From an uncultured Gemmatimonadota bacterium (GTDB lineage: Bacteria; Gemmatimonadota; Gemmatimonadetes; Gemmatimonadales; Gemmatimonadaceae): a stretch of DNA of 64,000 nucleotides. The DNA lies in assembly GCA_902826615.1 (NCBI GenBank), contig CADEFN010000003.1, positions 310,001-374,000 of the forward strand, given 5' to 3'. A model generated the notes under the pieces. It had not been told where the DNA came from, did not search any database, and saw only the letters and a program-made list of their open reading frames with translations. A program made the position numbers and the translations under genes. Within the stretch, counting starts at the first letter, position 1. Each line of letters starts with the position of its first letter. Shown piece after piece: positions 18,736-28,283 of the stretch.

Positions 18736-21147
18736 TCAATTACTGGTCACCTTGGCTTCCGGTCCTTCCACCCGCTGCATCCGGAACGCCGGGCTGTTGA
18801 TCACGCCCATGATGTAGGCCGACATCTTGTGATCCTTCTTTGCGGCCTGCCGGACGATGTCGCGCACCATCGGCAGGTCGCTTGCCTCGACACGGCGCCC
18901 GATGCCATACGCCATGAGGTTGCGCGTAAAGGTGCGCAGCAGGGTTTCCTGGCGACGCAGCAGCGCATCCGTCAAATCGGTGAGCTTCTCGGCCTTGCTG
19001 CCGTCCCACAACTCGCCGCGTGAATCGATCGGCGCGCCGTTGTCCTTGATGCGGTAACGGCCGGTGACATCAAAGTGCTCCATCGTCAGGCCGATCGGGT
19101 CCATCATCTTGTGACAGGAGCTGCACGCCGGATTCTTGCGGTGCTCTTCCATCCGTTCGCGCACGGTGAGCAAACGACCTTCAGAGGCACCCGGTGTGGC
19201 TTCGAGATCGGGAACACCGGGCGGCGGTGGTGGTGGCGGCGAATTCATCAGCACCTCCATCACCCACTTCCCGCGATCCACCGCCGAGGTGCGTGTGGCA
19301 TGCGAGGTGAGCGTCAGGATGCTGGCGTGTCCGAGAATGCCGCGACGGGTATCGTCGCTGTACGTGACTTTGCGGAAGTCGTTGCCGACGATGTTCGGAA
19401 TGCCGTAGTGCTGGGCGAGGCGTTCGTTGATGTACGTGTAGTCGGCCGTGTACATCTCGAGCACGCTCTTGTCTTCACGCACCAGGTTGTCAAAGAACAG
19501 CTCGGTTTCCTGCTGCATGGATTTCCGCAGCTGCTCGTCGAAGTCCGGGTATTGCCGCACATCGGGCTGCACGGTTGCCAGATCGGGGAGCCGCAGCCAC
19601 TGCGCAGCAAAGCGGGTGGCGAGGGCCTGACCGCGCGGATCCTTCAGCATCCGTTGCACCTGCCGCTCCATGACGGCTGGCTGCGAGAGTGTGCCGCGGG
19701 TCGCCGCGTTGATCAGGGTCTGGTCCGGAGGCGCGCCCCACAGGAAGAACGACAGCCGCGACGCCAGGTCGATGTCGCGCAACTTGTAGTTCTCGCCGGG
19801 CTTGGCGTCGGGGGGCGCGGGCTCGAAGCGGAAGACAAAATCGGGACTCGCCAGAATCCCCTCGATCGCGCCACGAATGCCGGCTTCGAAGCCGCCCTCT
19901 GCTGCATTCAACTCGTAGAGCCGCATGAGGCTCTTGAGGTCGCGCGACGTGAGTGGACGACGATACGCCTGCGAGCCGACGCGGGTGATGATTGACGTGG
20001 CGCACGCCTGTGTTGCCGCCGGTGTCGAAGGCTTGCAGGTGAGGAGACGCTTGCGGATGGCCGTCTCCGAAACCCCGGCCGCTTCAAACGGGCCGTTGAT
20101 CACCAGGTCGCGCAGGTGTGGCAGCAGCGAGAACCCATACGCCGTGGCGTTCGACACACTGTTGAGCGACCACTTGATCGGCGAGATGAGGTCCTGCACC
20201 ACCCCCTGGAAGACCGGTGGCACAAAGGCCGCCGACACCCGGTGTGGTCCGGCCGTGATCTGCACCGGATCGGTGGACATCGTCACACCATTGGGATCAG
20301 ACGCATGCATGAAGCGATCGATGGCCAGGAGGGCGACTCGCTCCCCGTCGATCGACACCTCGAGCTGCTCGCCACGCACCAGACCGCCGGCAAAGGCGCC
20401 CGTGGTTTCGTGGAAGAAGTTGGCTGTGAATCGGTAGGCACCGTCGGCGGGGAAGGTGTGGATCACCGACGTCCCTCCGCGGGTCCCGTACGGCGCCCCT
20501 TCCACGTGTGCCACCTGCGACGCCGTGCGCGGCATCGAGTAGGTCGCCGCCGAGGCACTCGCTTTCCCATTCCCAAGCGCGAGGTACGAGATGTCGCTCG
20601 CCGCTCTCAGGAAGCCGTCCAGCAGCATGGGGGACAGGGCCTGCACATCGGCGATGTTGTCGAAGTTGTCGCTTTTGGTGTCGGGGGGCAGGTAGGTCGC
20701 CGCATCGACGTCGAGCCCGAGAATTTCCCGGATCGCCGCCGTGTACTCGGCGCGATTCATTCGCTGGAATGTGCGATGACCGGGGTCGGGGTGGGCCGCG
20801 GAGTAGGCATCCAGCTGGCCTTCGAGCGCATTGATGAGCGCGAAGACGGTATCGGCACTTGGTCGTTTGGACCCCGGAGGAGGCATCATCCCAGAGCGCA
20901 GCTTGCCGATCATCTTCTCGGCGATTTCGGCCTGCGCGGGAGCGGTGCCTACGTCAAAGGCCGCCAGCGACAAGTTGCCGCGTTTCAAGCGGTCGCTGTG
21001 ACACCCCTGACAGTATTGCTTGACGACGGCGTTCAGCTCCGCGGTCCCGACCGTCAGGGGCACCGTCTCCGGCGCCCGCGCAACGGACAAATCTGGAAGA
21101 GCGAGGAGCAGGCCGGCAGCGGCCAACATTGCGGAAAACGTCTTCAT
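18736..21147 (-). CDS. DUF1587/1592/1588/1585 multidomain cytochrome
   Basis: 803 residues from the ATG at 21147, giving a signal peptide MKTFSAMLAAAGLLLALPDL. The N-terminal haem motif CQGCHSDRLKRG is in a planctomycete-type cytochrome domain. It is followed by a DUF1587-like segment (RMNRAEYTAAIREILGLDVD), a central DUF1592/DUF1588 region (DLASRLSFFLWGAPPD, RGILGHASILTLTSHATRTS) and a C-terminal DUF1585 segment. A second haem motif, CSSCHKMMDPIG, lies near residue 690. It is a periplasmic dihaem protein of unknown reaction. It heads the operon with DUF1552 and the ankyrin gene. Confidence 0.9.
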   Translation of the reverse strand: MKTFSAMLAAAGLLLALPDLSVARAPETVPLTVGTAELNAVVKQYCQGCHSDRLKRGNLSLAAFDVGTAPAQAEIAEKMIGKLRSGMMPPPGSKRPSADTVFALINALEGQLDAYSAAHPDPGHRTFQRMNRAEYTAAIREILGLDVDAATYLPPDTKSDNFDNIADVQALSPMLLDGFLRAASDISYLALGNGKASASAATYSMPRTASQVAHVEGAPYGTRGGTSVIHTFPADGAYRFTANFFHETTGAFAGGLVRGEQLEVSIDGERVALLAIDRFMHASDPNGVTMSTDPVQITAGPHRVSAAFVPPVFQGVVQDLISPIKWSLNSVSNATAYGFSLLPHLRDLVINGPFEAAGVSETAIRKRLLTCKPSTPAATQACATSIITRVGSQAYRRPLTSRDLKSLMRLYELNAAEGGFEAGIRGAIEGILASPDFVFRFEPAPPDAKPGENYKLRDIDLASRLSFFLWGAPPDQTLINAATRGTLSQPAVMERQVQRMLKDPRGQALATRFAAQWLRLPDLATVQPDVRQYPDFDEQLRKSMQQETELFFDNLVREDKSVLEMYTADYTYINERLAQHYGIPNIVGNDFRKVTYSDDTRRGILGHASILTLTSHATRTSAVDRGKWVMEVLMNSPPPPPPPGVPDLEATPGASEGRLLTVRERMEEHRKNPACSSCHKMMDPIGLTMEHFDVTGRYRIKDNGAPIDSRGELWDGSKAEKLTDLTDALLRRQETLLRTFTRNLMAYGIGRRVEASDLPMVRDIVRQAAKKDHKMSAYIMGVINSPAFRMQRVEGPEAKVTSN

Positions 21148-21344
21148 GAAGGCGCCTCGGAGCGGACGTGCAGAAACTGCGAGATCCGAATGAGAAAAGT
21201 TCGGAGCGTGGCGACGTATCCGCAAGTCTGGCTTGCAGATGCGTGCCCCGGGTACGACGTTGGCTTGGGCTGTTGACCCCCCGGTTTCCCGCCCCGAGGT
21301 TTACGCCCATCTTACCCGGACTGCTGACATCCCCCGGAGGTTGC

Positions 21345-21740
21345 GTGCGGTTGATTCGACCGATCCTTTTTGCCTCGCTTTGGCTGGCCGCCGCCACGCT
21401 CGTCTCCGCCCCGAGACGCGCGCTCGCGCAGGCTGCCCCGGCCACCACACCGGACTCAGCCCAATTGCACGCCTTTGTCCGTGCCCATGCGGCCGTCACC
21501 CAGATCCGGGACCGGATCCAGGCCCAGATGGCCGAACCGCGGAACAAGAAGATCGAGGAACAGACCACGCTTCGGGAAAAGCTCAAGACATCGATCGCCG
21601 ACGCCTTGAAGGCCGAAAAACTGACTGCGGCCGAGTTTGACCGGCTGACAAAACTGGTCGCAACGGACGACGCCGTTCGGAAGGCCTTCGATACAGCGCT
21701 GGCGGACCTGGCAGCCCGCAAACCTCCAACCGGATCATGA
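21345..21740 (+). CDS. Secreted DUF4168-like protein
   Basis: 131 residues from a GTG at 21345, chosen because GGAGG stands 5 bases upstream and it begins a signal peptide (RLIRPILFASLWLAAATL) ending near RALAQA. The mature part is one helical domain: LHAFVRAHAAVTQIRDRIQA, then EKLTAAEFDRLTKLVATDDAV, the layout of DUF4168. Function is unknown. Its stop overlaps the next ATG (ATGA). Confidence 0.7.
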   Translation: MRLIRPILFASLWLAAATLVSAPRRALAQAAPATTPDSAQLHAFVRAHAAVTQIRDRIQAQMAEPRNKKIEEQTTLREKLKTSIADALKAEKLTAAEFDRLTKLVATDDAVRKAFDTALADLAARKPPTGS

Positions 21741-22198
21741 GGATGTTTCGCCTTGCTCTCGCCGGCCTGCTGTCGCTGGCCACGACGCTGGAAGCGCAGT
21801 CGAATCCCCGCTTTGGACGATGGAAACTCAAGTCCGACGCCCCTGCCCCCTCCAGCAACATCATGACCTATGAGGCCTTCGGCAGCAGCGGGATGAAGGT
21901 CACCATCGAGTCGGTGAACGCGCGGGGAGAAAAGACCTCGTGGTGGTACACCACTAACTTCGACGGCGCCGACATGCCGGTTACGGGCAATGCGGGCCAG
22001 ACCCACGCCGCCGTGCGGAAGATCAACGACCGGGTGAACGAGATCATCAACAAGCGGGACGGCAAGGTGACGCAGGTGCTCACCAACGTCCTCTCCCCGG
22101 ACGGCAACACCATCGGAGTGATGTACATGCGCGACGACGGCAACGGAAAAACAACCGGGGTCACCTTCGCCACCTACGAGCGGATCCCTCCGGCCTGA
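21737..22198 (+). CDS. Hypothetical secreted protein
   Basis: 153 residues, overlapping the DUF4168 gene by 4 bp. A signal peptide (MRMFRLALAGLLSLATTLEA) is followed by a small beta-rich domain: FGRWKLKSDAPAPSSNIMTY, GEKTSWWYTTNFDG, DGNTIGVMYMRDD. This resembles other short secreted proteins annotated as lipocalin-like or unknown. I do not recognise a named family. It is likely co-expressed with the upstream gene. Confidence 0.65.
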   Translation: MRMFRLALAGLLSLATTLEAQSNPRFGRWKLKSDAPAPSSNIMTYEAFGSSGMKVTIESVNARGEKTSWWYTTNFDGADMPVTGNAGQTHAAVRKINDRVNEIINKRDGKVTQVLTNVLSPDGNTIGVMYMRDDGNGKTTGVTFATYERIPPA

Positions 22199-22226
22199 CG
22201 TCCGGCGACGAAGACTCCCGGTCTAC

Positions 22227-23921
22227 TTGCTGCCGAAGGCCGGCGAGGCTGATTTCGTCAACGTGACCTCCTCGCGCGCAACAATCCGGAGCGGCCTCGC
22301 CCTGGCCCTCGTCTTCCTCCTCGCAGCCTGCGGAGGGAGTTCAGACAACGGAGGTGCCGTTGCGCCTCCCACCACGCCCCCGGTGACACCGCCGGTCGAG
22401 GACCCTGTCCTCCCGGGCACCTATGTACCGAGTGGGCGCACCGCCGCGGGGGACGTGTTTGTGCATCTCTTCGAGTGGCGCTGGCAAGACATCGCCCGCG
22501 AATGTGAGAGCTGGCTCGGCCCCAAGGGGTTCAAGGCCGTGCAGATCTCCCCGCCGATGGAGCACCTCGTCATCGCTACGGGCATCACCCGTCACCCCTG
22601 GTGGCAGCGGTATCAACCGGTCAGCTACAAACTCGACAACTCGCGCTCCGGCACGGTGGCGCAGTTCTCCGACATGATCGCCCGCTGCCGAGCCGTGGGC
22701 GTGGACATCTATGTCGACGCCGTGATCAACCACATGACGGCGGGGAGCGGCACGGGGAGCGCCGGGAGCACCTTCACCAAGTACGACTATCCCGCCGTGC
22801 CGTACACGCAGCTCGATTTCCACACTCCCTGCGGGATCAATTCGTACAACAACGCTCAGGAAGTCCAGCGCTGCGAACTCGTGGGGCTCTCCGATTTGCG
22901 CACCGAGGATGACAGCGTGCGCGCCAAAATCTCGAGGTACCTCATTGCACTGAACCAGCTGGGCGTTGCCGGCTTCCGCGTCGACGCCGCCAAGCATATG
23001 CGGCCCCGCGACGTCGACAACATCTTCGCGCGTGTGAATGCCGCCGCGCTTGCTGCCGGACGCCCGCGACCGTACGTCTTCCTGGAGATTCCTGGTAGCG
23101 CCACCGAAGCCGTCACCGCCGATCAGTACTATGGCGTCGGCTTCGCATCAGGCGGCTCCTCCGATGTCACCGATTTCCAGTATGGCGGACGCCTGGCCGA
23201 CGCCTTCCTTGGCCGCAACGGCGGCTCGCTTGCTGCCACGCTCTCGAACCTCACGACCGGGCTTTTTCCGTCCGACAAGAGTGTGGTCTTTGTCGACAAC
23301 CACGACACACAACGTGGTGATGCCCTGTACTACGCCGACGCCGCCTATCTCCAGGCGACGGTTTTCATGCTGGCGCACCCGCAGGGGTATCCCTCGGTGA
23401 TGTCGAGTTATGGCTTTGATCGCGGCTCGCAGGCCGGACGCGACCAGGGCCCCCCCTCGGATGGCAGCGGGGTCACCAACTCCACGTTCGGCGCGGCGGG
23501 CTCCTCGCTGTGTACTGCCACGTTAGGCGCGGTGCAGCAGAGTCAGTGGATCTGCGAACACCGGAACGCCACCGTCGCGGCAATGGTGGCGTTCCGCAAA
23601 GCCACCGTGGGCGCCCCGATTTCCACCTGCGGGCGCGCGGGGCTGGCGGTGGGGAGCGACAACAACCGCATCGCGTTCTGCCGCGACGGCGCAGGCTTCG
23701 TGGCCATGTCGCGCGGCGCGGCTGGTGGGGTGGAGCTCCTGCAAACACGGCTCCCGGCCGGCACCTACTGCAACGTGGCGCAATTCGACTTCATTGCCTC
23801 TTCCGGGGGGGCCGCGGCTCGCTGCACCGGCCCTGGCATCGTGGTCGATGCTGCGGGGAATGCCTCGCTTACCCTGACCGCCGGCGCCACCATCGCCCTG
23901 CACACCCGAGCGCGACTGTAG
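22227..23921 (+). CDS. Alpha-amylase (GH13), lipoprotein
   Basis: Up to 564 residues. The start is uncertain: TTG at 22227 or GTG at 22263, neither with a good ribosome binding site. A lipobox (VFLLAACGG) anchors it outside the cell, followed by a Pro/Val linker. The catalytic barrel begins with DVFVHLFEWRWQDIARECES, typical of the animal/Streptomyces alpha-amylase subfamily. Catalytic residues: Asp in GFRVDAAKH, Glu in VFLEIPG, Asp in FVDNHDTQ; DAVINHM is conserved region I. A C-terminal beta domain follows. It should hydrolyse alpha-1,4 glucans. Confidence 0.92.
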   Translation: MLPKAGEADFVNVTSSRATIRSGLALALVFLLAACGGSSDNGGAVAPPTTPPVTPPVEDPVLPGTYVPSGRTAAGDVFVHLFEWRWQDIARECESWLGPKGFKAVQISPPMEHLVIATGITRHPWWQRYQPVSYKLDNSRSGTVAQFSDMIARCRAVGVDIYVDAVINHMTAGSGTGSAGSTFTKYDYPAVPYTQLDFHTPCGINSYNNAQEVQRCELVGLSDLRTEDDSVRAKISRYLIALNQLGVAGFRVDAAKHMRPRDVDNIFARVNAAALAAGRPRPYVFLEIPGSATEAVTADQYYGVGFASGGSSDVTDFQYGGRLADAFLGRNGGSLAATLSNLTTGLFPSDKSVVFVDNHDTQRGDALYYADAAYLQATVFMLAHPQGYPSVMSSYGFDRGSQAGRDQGPPSDGSGVTNSTFGAAGSSLCTATLGAVQQSQWICEHRNATVAAMVAFRKATVGAPISTCGRAGLAVGSDNNRIAFCRDGAGFVAMSRGAAGGVELLQTRLPAGTYCNVAQFDFIASSGGAAARCTGPGIVVDAAGNASLTLTAGATIALHTRARL

Positions 23922-24001
23922 GGGTCTTCTGGCGGAGACAGAGCGGTTGTGCTCGCGCGCGCACGCCGCATCTTCTCCGCACCTCTACCAGGTACGCTCG
24001 C

Positions 24002-26248
24002 ATGCGCACACTCGTTACCCTCGCCCTCGTCGTCGGGCCTGCCCTGCTCCATGCGCAGGCCAAACCGACGGTCGAACAGTTCATGGGCGCGTCGTCGCCG
24101 CTCCAGATCACCAGTGCGCGCAAGGCAGACCGCGTGGCCTGGATGAGCTACGAGCGCGGGATGCGCAACGTCTACACGGCCGCCGCTCCCGACTTCAAGG
24201 CGGTTCGCCTGACACCATTTCTTCAGGACGACGGCATCGACCTGACGAATGTGGAGATTTCGGACGATGGGCGCATGATCGTGTTTGTGCGTGGCTCCGC
24301 GCCTAACCGCAATGGATGGATCGCCAACCCCTCCCATGATCCCGATGGCGGTGAGCGCGCCATCTGGGCGGTACGTTCTGCCGGCGGCGCCCCATGGAAA
24401 GTGGCCATCGGGGGTGATCCCGAGCTCTCCCCTGATGGCAGCATGGTCGCGTATGTGAAGGATGGGCAGATCTATGGTGCCCGTCTGACCCCCACGGGGC
24501 CGAAGGACTCTATCGACCGGGCCCTCAAGCCACTCGTGAAAGCCTGGGGCTCACAGCGCGCCCCCCGCTGGTCCCCGGACAGCAAGCGGCTCGCCTTTGT
24601 CTCGGTGCGCCAGAATCACAGCTTCATCGGTGTGCTCGACGTGACCAAACGGTCCGTAACGTACATGGCGCCCAGCGTGGACTACGATGACGCCCCCACC
24701 TGGTCGCCCGACGGCAAGGAGATCGCCTTCACCCGCCGCCCCGGTCAGGCATTCGGCCAGCAGGGACAGGTCGGCATCGGGAGCATTGGCAATCCGAGTG
24801 GCCCCGCCGCCGGTGGTGCCGCCACGCGAGGCCCCTGTGCCAGCGTCCCACTCGGCAGCCAGGGCTTTGGTAATCAGGCTCCGGTCGCAGCACCCTCACC
24901 TAACGAGCCGCCCGGCCTCTGCCGCGCCACCTTCGCGGGTGGGCACACCCTCTCGGTGATGGTGGCCACTGTGGCCACCGGCGCAGCCCGTGAACTCTGG
25001 CACAATGCGCCAAGCGACAAGGTCTTCACGACCATCGCGCGCATGATGTGGGGTGATGGCCACCTGGTCTTCCCGCTGTCGCCCGCCGCCGACGAATGGG
25101 ACCGCTACTACGCGCTGCGCACCAATGGCAACGGCATGCCCGCCCCCATCACCCTGACCACCACCGACGGGATGATCGAGGATGTGACATCGGCCGCTCT
25201 CTCAAAGGACGGACGCACCCTCTACTACTGCACCAACGCCGGCGACATCGAGCGACGCCATATCTGGGCCGTGCCGGTCGGCGGGGGAACGCCCCAGCAG
25301 ATCACCACCGGCCGCGACGTGGAAACGGCGCCGCAGCCCCTGGCATCAGGCAAACAACTCGCGGTCCTGCACTTCAGCGCCCGCACCCCGGCCGCAGTCG
25401 CACTCGCCCCGGTCAGTGGTGGCGCCGCACGCCCCATCTTCCCATCGTTTGCCAACTTCCCGGCCGACGCGCACGTGGAACCCGAAGTCGTCATCGTCAA
25501 GTCGCCCGACGGCATGGAGATCCACAACCAGCTCTTTGTGCCAAAAGACATCAAGCCGGGAGAACGCCGCCCTGCCTTGATCTTTGTGCATGGCGGTCCC
25601 GTGCGGCAGATGCTGCCCGCCTATCACTACATGCACTTCTACTCCTGGTCGTATGGCTACAACCAGTGGCTGGCGTCGCAGGGATACGTGGTGCTGTCGG
25701 TGAACTACCGGAGCGGTGTGGGTTATGGCAAGTCGTTCCGCAATGCGCCGAAAAGCGGCGGAAACGGCAATGCCGAGTACCAGGACGTCCTCGCCGCCGG
25801 GAAGTGGCTGCAGGCGCGCCCCGACGTCGACCCGGCCCGCGTGGGCATATGGGGGCTTTCATACGGGGGCGTGCTCACCGCACAGGCGCTCGCCCGTAAT
25901 TCCGATGTCTTCGTGGCCGGTGCCGACCTGGCGGGCGTGCATCTCTGGGGCAACTCCCTCGATACCGCCGCGGTCTCCTACAAGAGTTCTGCCATCGCCG
26001 CCATCGACGGCTGGAAGTCGCCCGTCTTCCTCGTGCATGGCGACGACGATCGCAATGTGGACTTTGCCCAGACGGTCGGACTGGTCCAACTCCTGCGCGC
26101 CCGCAACGTGTATCACGAACTCATGGTCATTCCCGACGACCTCCACGAGTCGATGTTCCACGGCATCTGGATCGATACCTGGAACCGCATCGGTGGCTTC
26201 CTCAAGCGTTTTGTCTGGGACAAGCAGGTTGCGGCCACTTCTCCGTGA
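24002..26248 (+). CDS. Secreted S9-family prolyl oligopeptidase-like peptidase (1)
   Basis: 748 residues from the ATG at 24002, which begins the signal peptide MRTLVTLALVVGPALLHAQA. The N-terminal half is a beta-propeller with repeated SPDG/WSPDxKxxAF motifs (PELSPDGSM, RWSPDSKRLAFVS, TWSPDGKEIAFTR). The C-terminal peptidase has the Ser nucleophile in WGLSYGGV, Asp in HGDDDRNV and His in DDLHESM. It should cleave short peptides in the periplasm. The propeller carries a Gly/Pro-rich insert with two cysteines around residues 260-320. Confidence 0.9.
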   Translation: MRTLVTLALVVGPALLHAQAKPTVEQFMGASSPLQITSARKADRVAWMSYERGMRNVYTAAAPDFKAVRLTPFLQDDGIDLTNVEISDDGRMIVFVRGSAPNRNGWIANPSHDPDGGERAIWAVRSAGGAPWKVAIGGDPELSPDGSMVAYVKDGQIYGARLTPTGPKDSIDRALKPLVKAWGSQRAPRWSPDSKRLAFVSVRQNHSFIGVLDVTKRSVTYMAPSVDYDDAPTWSPDGKEIAFTRRPGQAFGQQGQVGIGSIGNPSGPAAGGAATRGPCASVPLGSQGFGNQAPVAAPSPNEPPGLCRATFAGGHTLSVMVATVATGAARELWHNAPSDKVFTTIARMMWGDGHLVFPLSPAADEWDRYYALRTNGNGMPAPITLTTTDGMIEDVTSAALSKDGRTLYYCTNAGDIERRHIWAVPVGGGTPQQITTGRDVETAPQPLASGKQLAVLHFSARTPAAVALAPVSGGAARPIFPSFANFPADAHVEPEVVIVKSPDGMEIHNQLFVPKDIKPGERRPALIFVHGGPVRQMLPAYHYMHFYSWSYGYNQWLASQGYVVLSVNYRSGVGYGKSFRNAPKSGGNGNAEYQDVLAAGKWLQARPDVDPARVGIWGLSYGGVLTAQALARNSDVFVAGADLAGVHLWGNSLDTAAVSYKSSAIAAIDGWKSPVFLVHGDDDRNVDFAQTVGLVQLLRARNVYHELMVIPDDLHESMFHGIWIDTWNRIGGFLKRFVWDKQVAATSP

Positions 26249-26255
26249 CCGCCGC

Positions 26256-27248
26256 ATGACCTGCCTGACGAGTGGGGCGCGTTTCTGGCGCCCTGCTCTG
26301 CTCCTTGGCGCCCTGCTCGCTTGTGACACGGCACCACCGCCACCCGTTACCCAATCACCGGGCTCACTGAGGTTCGGAGTGTTCGGCGACGGGCCCTACA
26401 ACACCGATGAAGCCGAGCGATATCGCCAGGTACTCGGCGAGATCAACAGCGCGCAGCCGGACTGGCTCATCCATGTTGGCGACCTCATTGGCGCGCGCTG
26501 CTCCGATGAGGTGTTGCGCGCCCGGCACACCGAACTCGCCGGGCTCCAAACCGCCGTGGTCTACATTCCAGGCGACAACGAGTGGACCGATTGCTATCGC
26601 GAATCCCGCGGTGGCTATCAACCACTCGAACGCCTGCAGGCCCTGAGAACGCTCTTCTTCGCCACGCCCGGACAAACACTTGGTACCACGCCCTTTGGTG
26701 TCACCACCCAGGCCTCGGACTCCCTCTTCAGCGAGTTTGTGGAGCATGTCAGCTGGCGGCGTGGTCGCGTGCTCTTTGCCACGCTCCACCTCGTCGGCTC
26801 CGACAACGGCACCGAGAAGTACAAAGGTCGCACTGCAGCTGACGACTCGGCGGCCACGCGTCGTGTCGACGCCGCGCTTGCCTGGATGACACGCGCCTTT
26901 GCCGAGGCCACGCGTGATTCCCTGCGCGCGGTGGTTCTCGCCATTCATGGTGACCCCGGGTTCGGCCAGCGGGACGGCTCTCGGCGGGGCTATGCGTCGT
27001 TCGTGGCCACGTTGCAGGCTGCCGTGCCGCGCTTTGGCGGAGAGATCGTCGTGATTCATGGCGACACCCACGAATTCCGCGTCGATCATCCCATGCGCGG
27101 CCCCGACGGCGCCACCGTTGAGCGACTCACGCGCATCGAGACCTACGGCTCGCCCGATATCGGCTGGGTGATGGTCGACATCGACACGACAACGGGTGCA
27201 CTGGTGAAGGTCACCCCACGCGAGACATCGCGCCTTCGGCTACACTGA
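26256..27248 (+). CDS. Lipoprotein metallophosphoesterase-like protein
   Basis: 330 residues from the ATG at 26256, 7 bp after the peptidase stop. A lipobox (LLLGALLACDT) is present. Calcineurin-like phosphoesterase motifs: FGVFGDGPYN (GD), DWLIHVGDLIG (GDxx), VYIPGDNEWTD (GDNE, in place of GNHE), LAIHGDPGF (GH position changed to HGD) and VVIHGDTHEFRVD (GHTH-like). The usual GHxH motifs are altered to GDxH, so catalytic activity is likely but not certain. Confidence 0.78.
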   Translation: MTCLTSGARFWRPALLLGALLACDTAPPPPVTQSPGSLRFGVFGDGPYNTDEAERYRQVLGEINSAQPDWLIHVGDLIGARCSDEVLRARHTELAGLQTAVVYIPGDNEWTDCYRESRGGYQPLERLQALRTLFFATPGQTLGTTPFGVTTQASDSLFSEFVEHVSWRRGRVLFATLHLVGSDNGTEKYKGRTAADDSAATRRVDAALAWMTRAFAEATRDSLRAVVLAIHGDPGFGQRDGSRRGYASFVATLQAAVPRFGGEIVVIHGDTHEFRVDHPMRGPDGATVERLTRIETYGSPDIGWVMVDIDTTTGALVKVTPRETSRLRLH

Positions 27249-27296
27249 TCCTGGTCGCTCCCCCCCCCGCCGCATCACTTCTACCCAGCCACATTC

Positions 27297-27779
27297 ATGC
27301 GCTACCCCATCGTCGTCGCCATAGCCCTGCTGTGCACCGTGCCAGTTGAGGCTCGCGCCCAGACCGCTGATGACCGCGCGACCGTGATTGCCATCGCCGA
27401 CTCCGCGCTCAGCGCCATCACCCGCGGCAACGTCGTCGCCTTCACTGACCTGATGGTGCCGGAGGCGCAGATGTTCCCGACCTCCACCCGCAACGGCGCC
27501 ACCACCTATCGCATGCGCACGCGCGAAGGGCAGCGCTCATCGCCCATCACCGGGGCTGTCGAGCGCGGGTTCAATCCGCAGGCCATGGTCAACGGTGGTG
27601 TTGCCATGGTCTGGTACCCGTACGACTTCTATCTCAACGGAGCCTGGTCGCACTGCGGGGTCGACGTGTTCACCTTCGTGAAGGCCGAGGGGAAGTGGCG
27701 AATAGCGTCGATGGCGTGGAGCGCCGAACAGCCACCGGTGTGCGAGAAACACCCGGCGGGGCCGCCGGCGAAGCCGTGA
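27297..27779 (+). CDS. Secreted NTF2-like (SnoaL/DUF4440) protein
   Basis: 160 residues with a signal peptide (MRYPIVVAIALLCTVPVEA). The mature part has the NTF2-like pattern: an N-terminal helix DRATVIAIADSALSAITRGN, then beta strands including AMVWYPYDFYLNGAWSHCGV and the closing FTFVKAEGKWRIASMAWSA. Such domains may bind small molecules or act as enzymes; nothing here decides. Confidence 0.75.
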   Translation: MRYPIVVAIALLCTVPVEARAQTADDRATVIAIADSALSAITRGNVVAFTDLMVPEAQMFPTSTRNGATTYRMRTREGQRSSPITGAVERGFNPQAMVNGGVAMVWYPYDFYLNGAWSHCGVDVFTFVKAEGKWRIASMAWSAEQPPVCEKHPAGPPAKP

Positions 27780-27941
27780 AGAGGCCGCGGCCCTGAACCC
27801 GATACGTCGAGTACGAAGCACAGTATGACCCGCGCGCGGACCTCGCCGCGCCGACGCTAACGTAACCGAGTCTCTGGAAAGCCCGGGGCGATTCAGTCAG
27901 ATCGCTCTACTGAGCGTCTCATACAGCAGGAAGAAGATGAC

Positions 27942-28074
27942 GCCTAACGATTCGGTCCTGCAGCGGCCGCGGGTAAACAAAGCCCCGCCCCGCGCCGGAC
28001 CCGAAGTGCAACATGCCGCGCAGGGCGGGGCCTGCCAAGTCTCAGCGGCCGCCTGCAGCAACCGTGTGTTAGGC
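27942..28074 (-). other. attC-like cassette recombination site
   Basis: The site is bounded by GCCTAAC (27942-27948) and GTTAGGC (28068-28074), the exact RYYYAAC and GTTRRRY core boxes of integron attC sites. Inside these boxes, CTGCAGCGGCCGC on the left pairs with GCGGCCGCCTGCAG on the right, with one extra unpaired base as is normal in attC arms. The total of 133 bp is within the known attC size range. Orientation (minus) is inferred from the neighbouring gene. No integrase gene is in view. Confidence 0.8.
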
Positions 28075-28190
28075 ATCATCTGGCGCCCACGCCCAGTCTC
28101 GCTCCACTTCGTTTCGCGCCGGAATCGCGTGAAACTGGGCCGTGATTCGCAAAAGTGGGCGGCGAACGCAGGTCGGATCGTCGCTTCGAA

Positions 28191-28282
28191 GTCCAACGTG
28201 GACGCGGCGCTCATGAGTCGGTGCCACGTCCCCAGTGAGCTTCAGATCGACTCGCGTCGGGCCCTCGAGCGCATGGTTAGGG
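28191..28282 (-). other. Possible degenerate attC site after the SRPBCC gene
   Basis: On the minus strand, CCCTAAC (28282-28276) lies 1 nt after the SRPBCC stop codon, the classical place for the R'' box, and GTTGGAC (28197-28191) fits GTTRRRY. The arms share GCGCTC with GAGCGC only partly, with unequal spacers. If real, the 115 bp between this site and the attC at 27942-28074 would be a cassette without a gene. Confidence 0.35.
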
Positions 28283-28283
28283 A

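Noticed and set aside
27897-28214. A 105-residue minus-strand reading frame
   Set aside because: It runs through the attC arms and has no family pattern or ribosome binding site; it is better explained by the recombination site.
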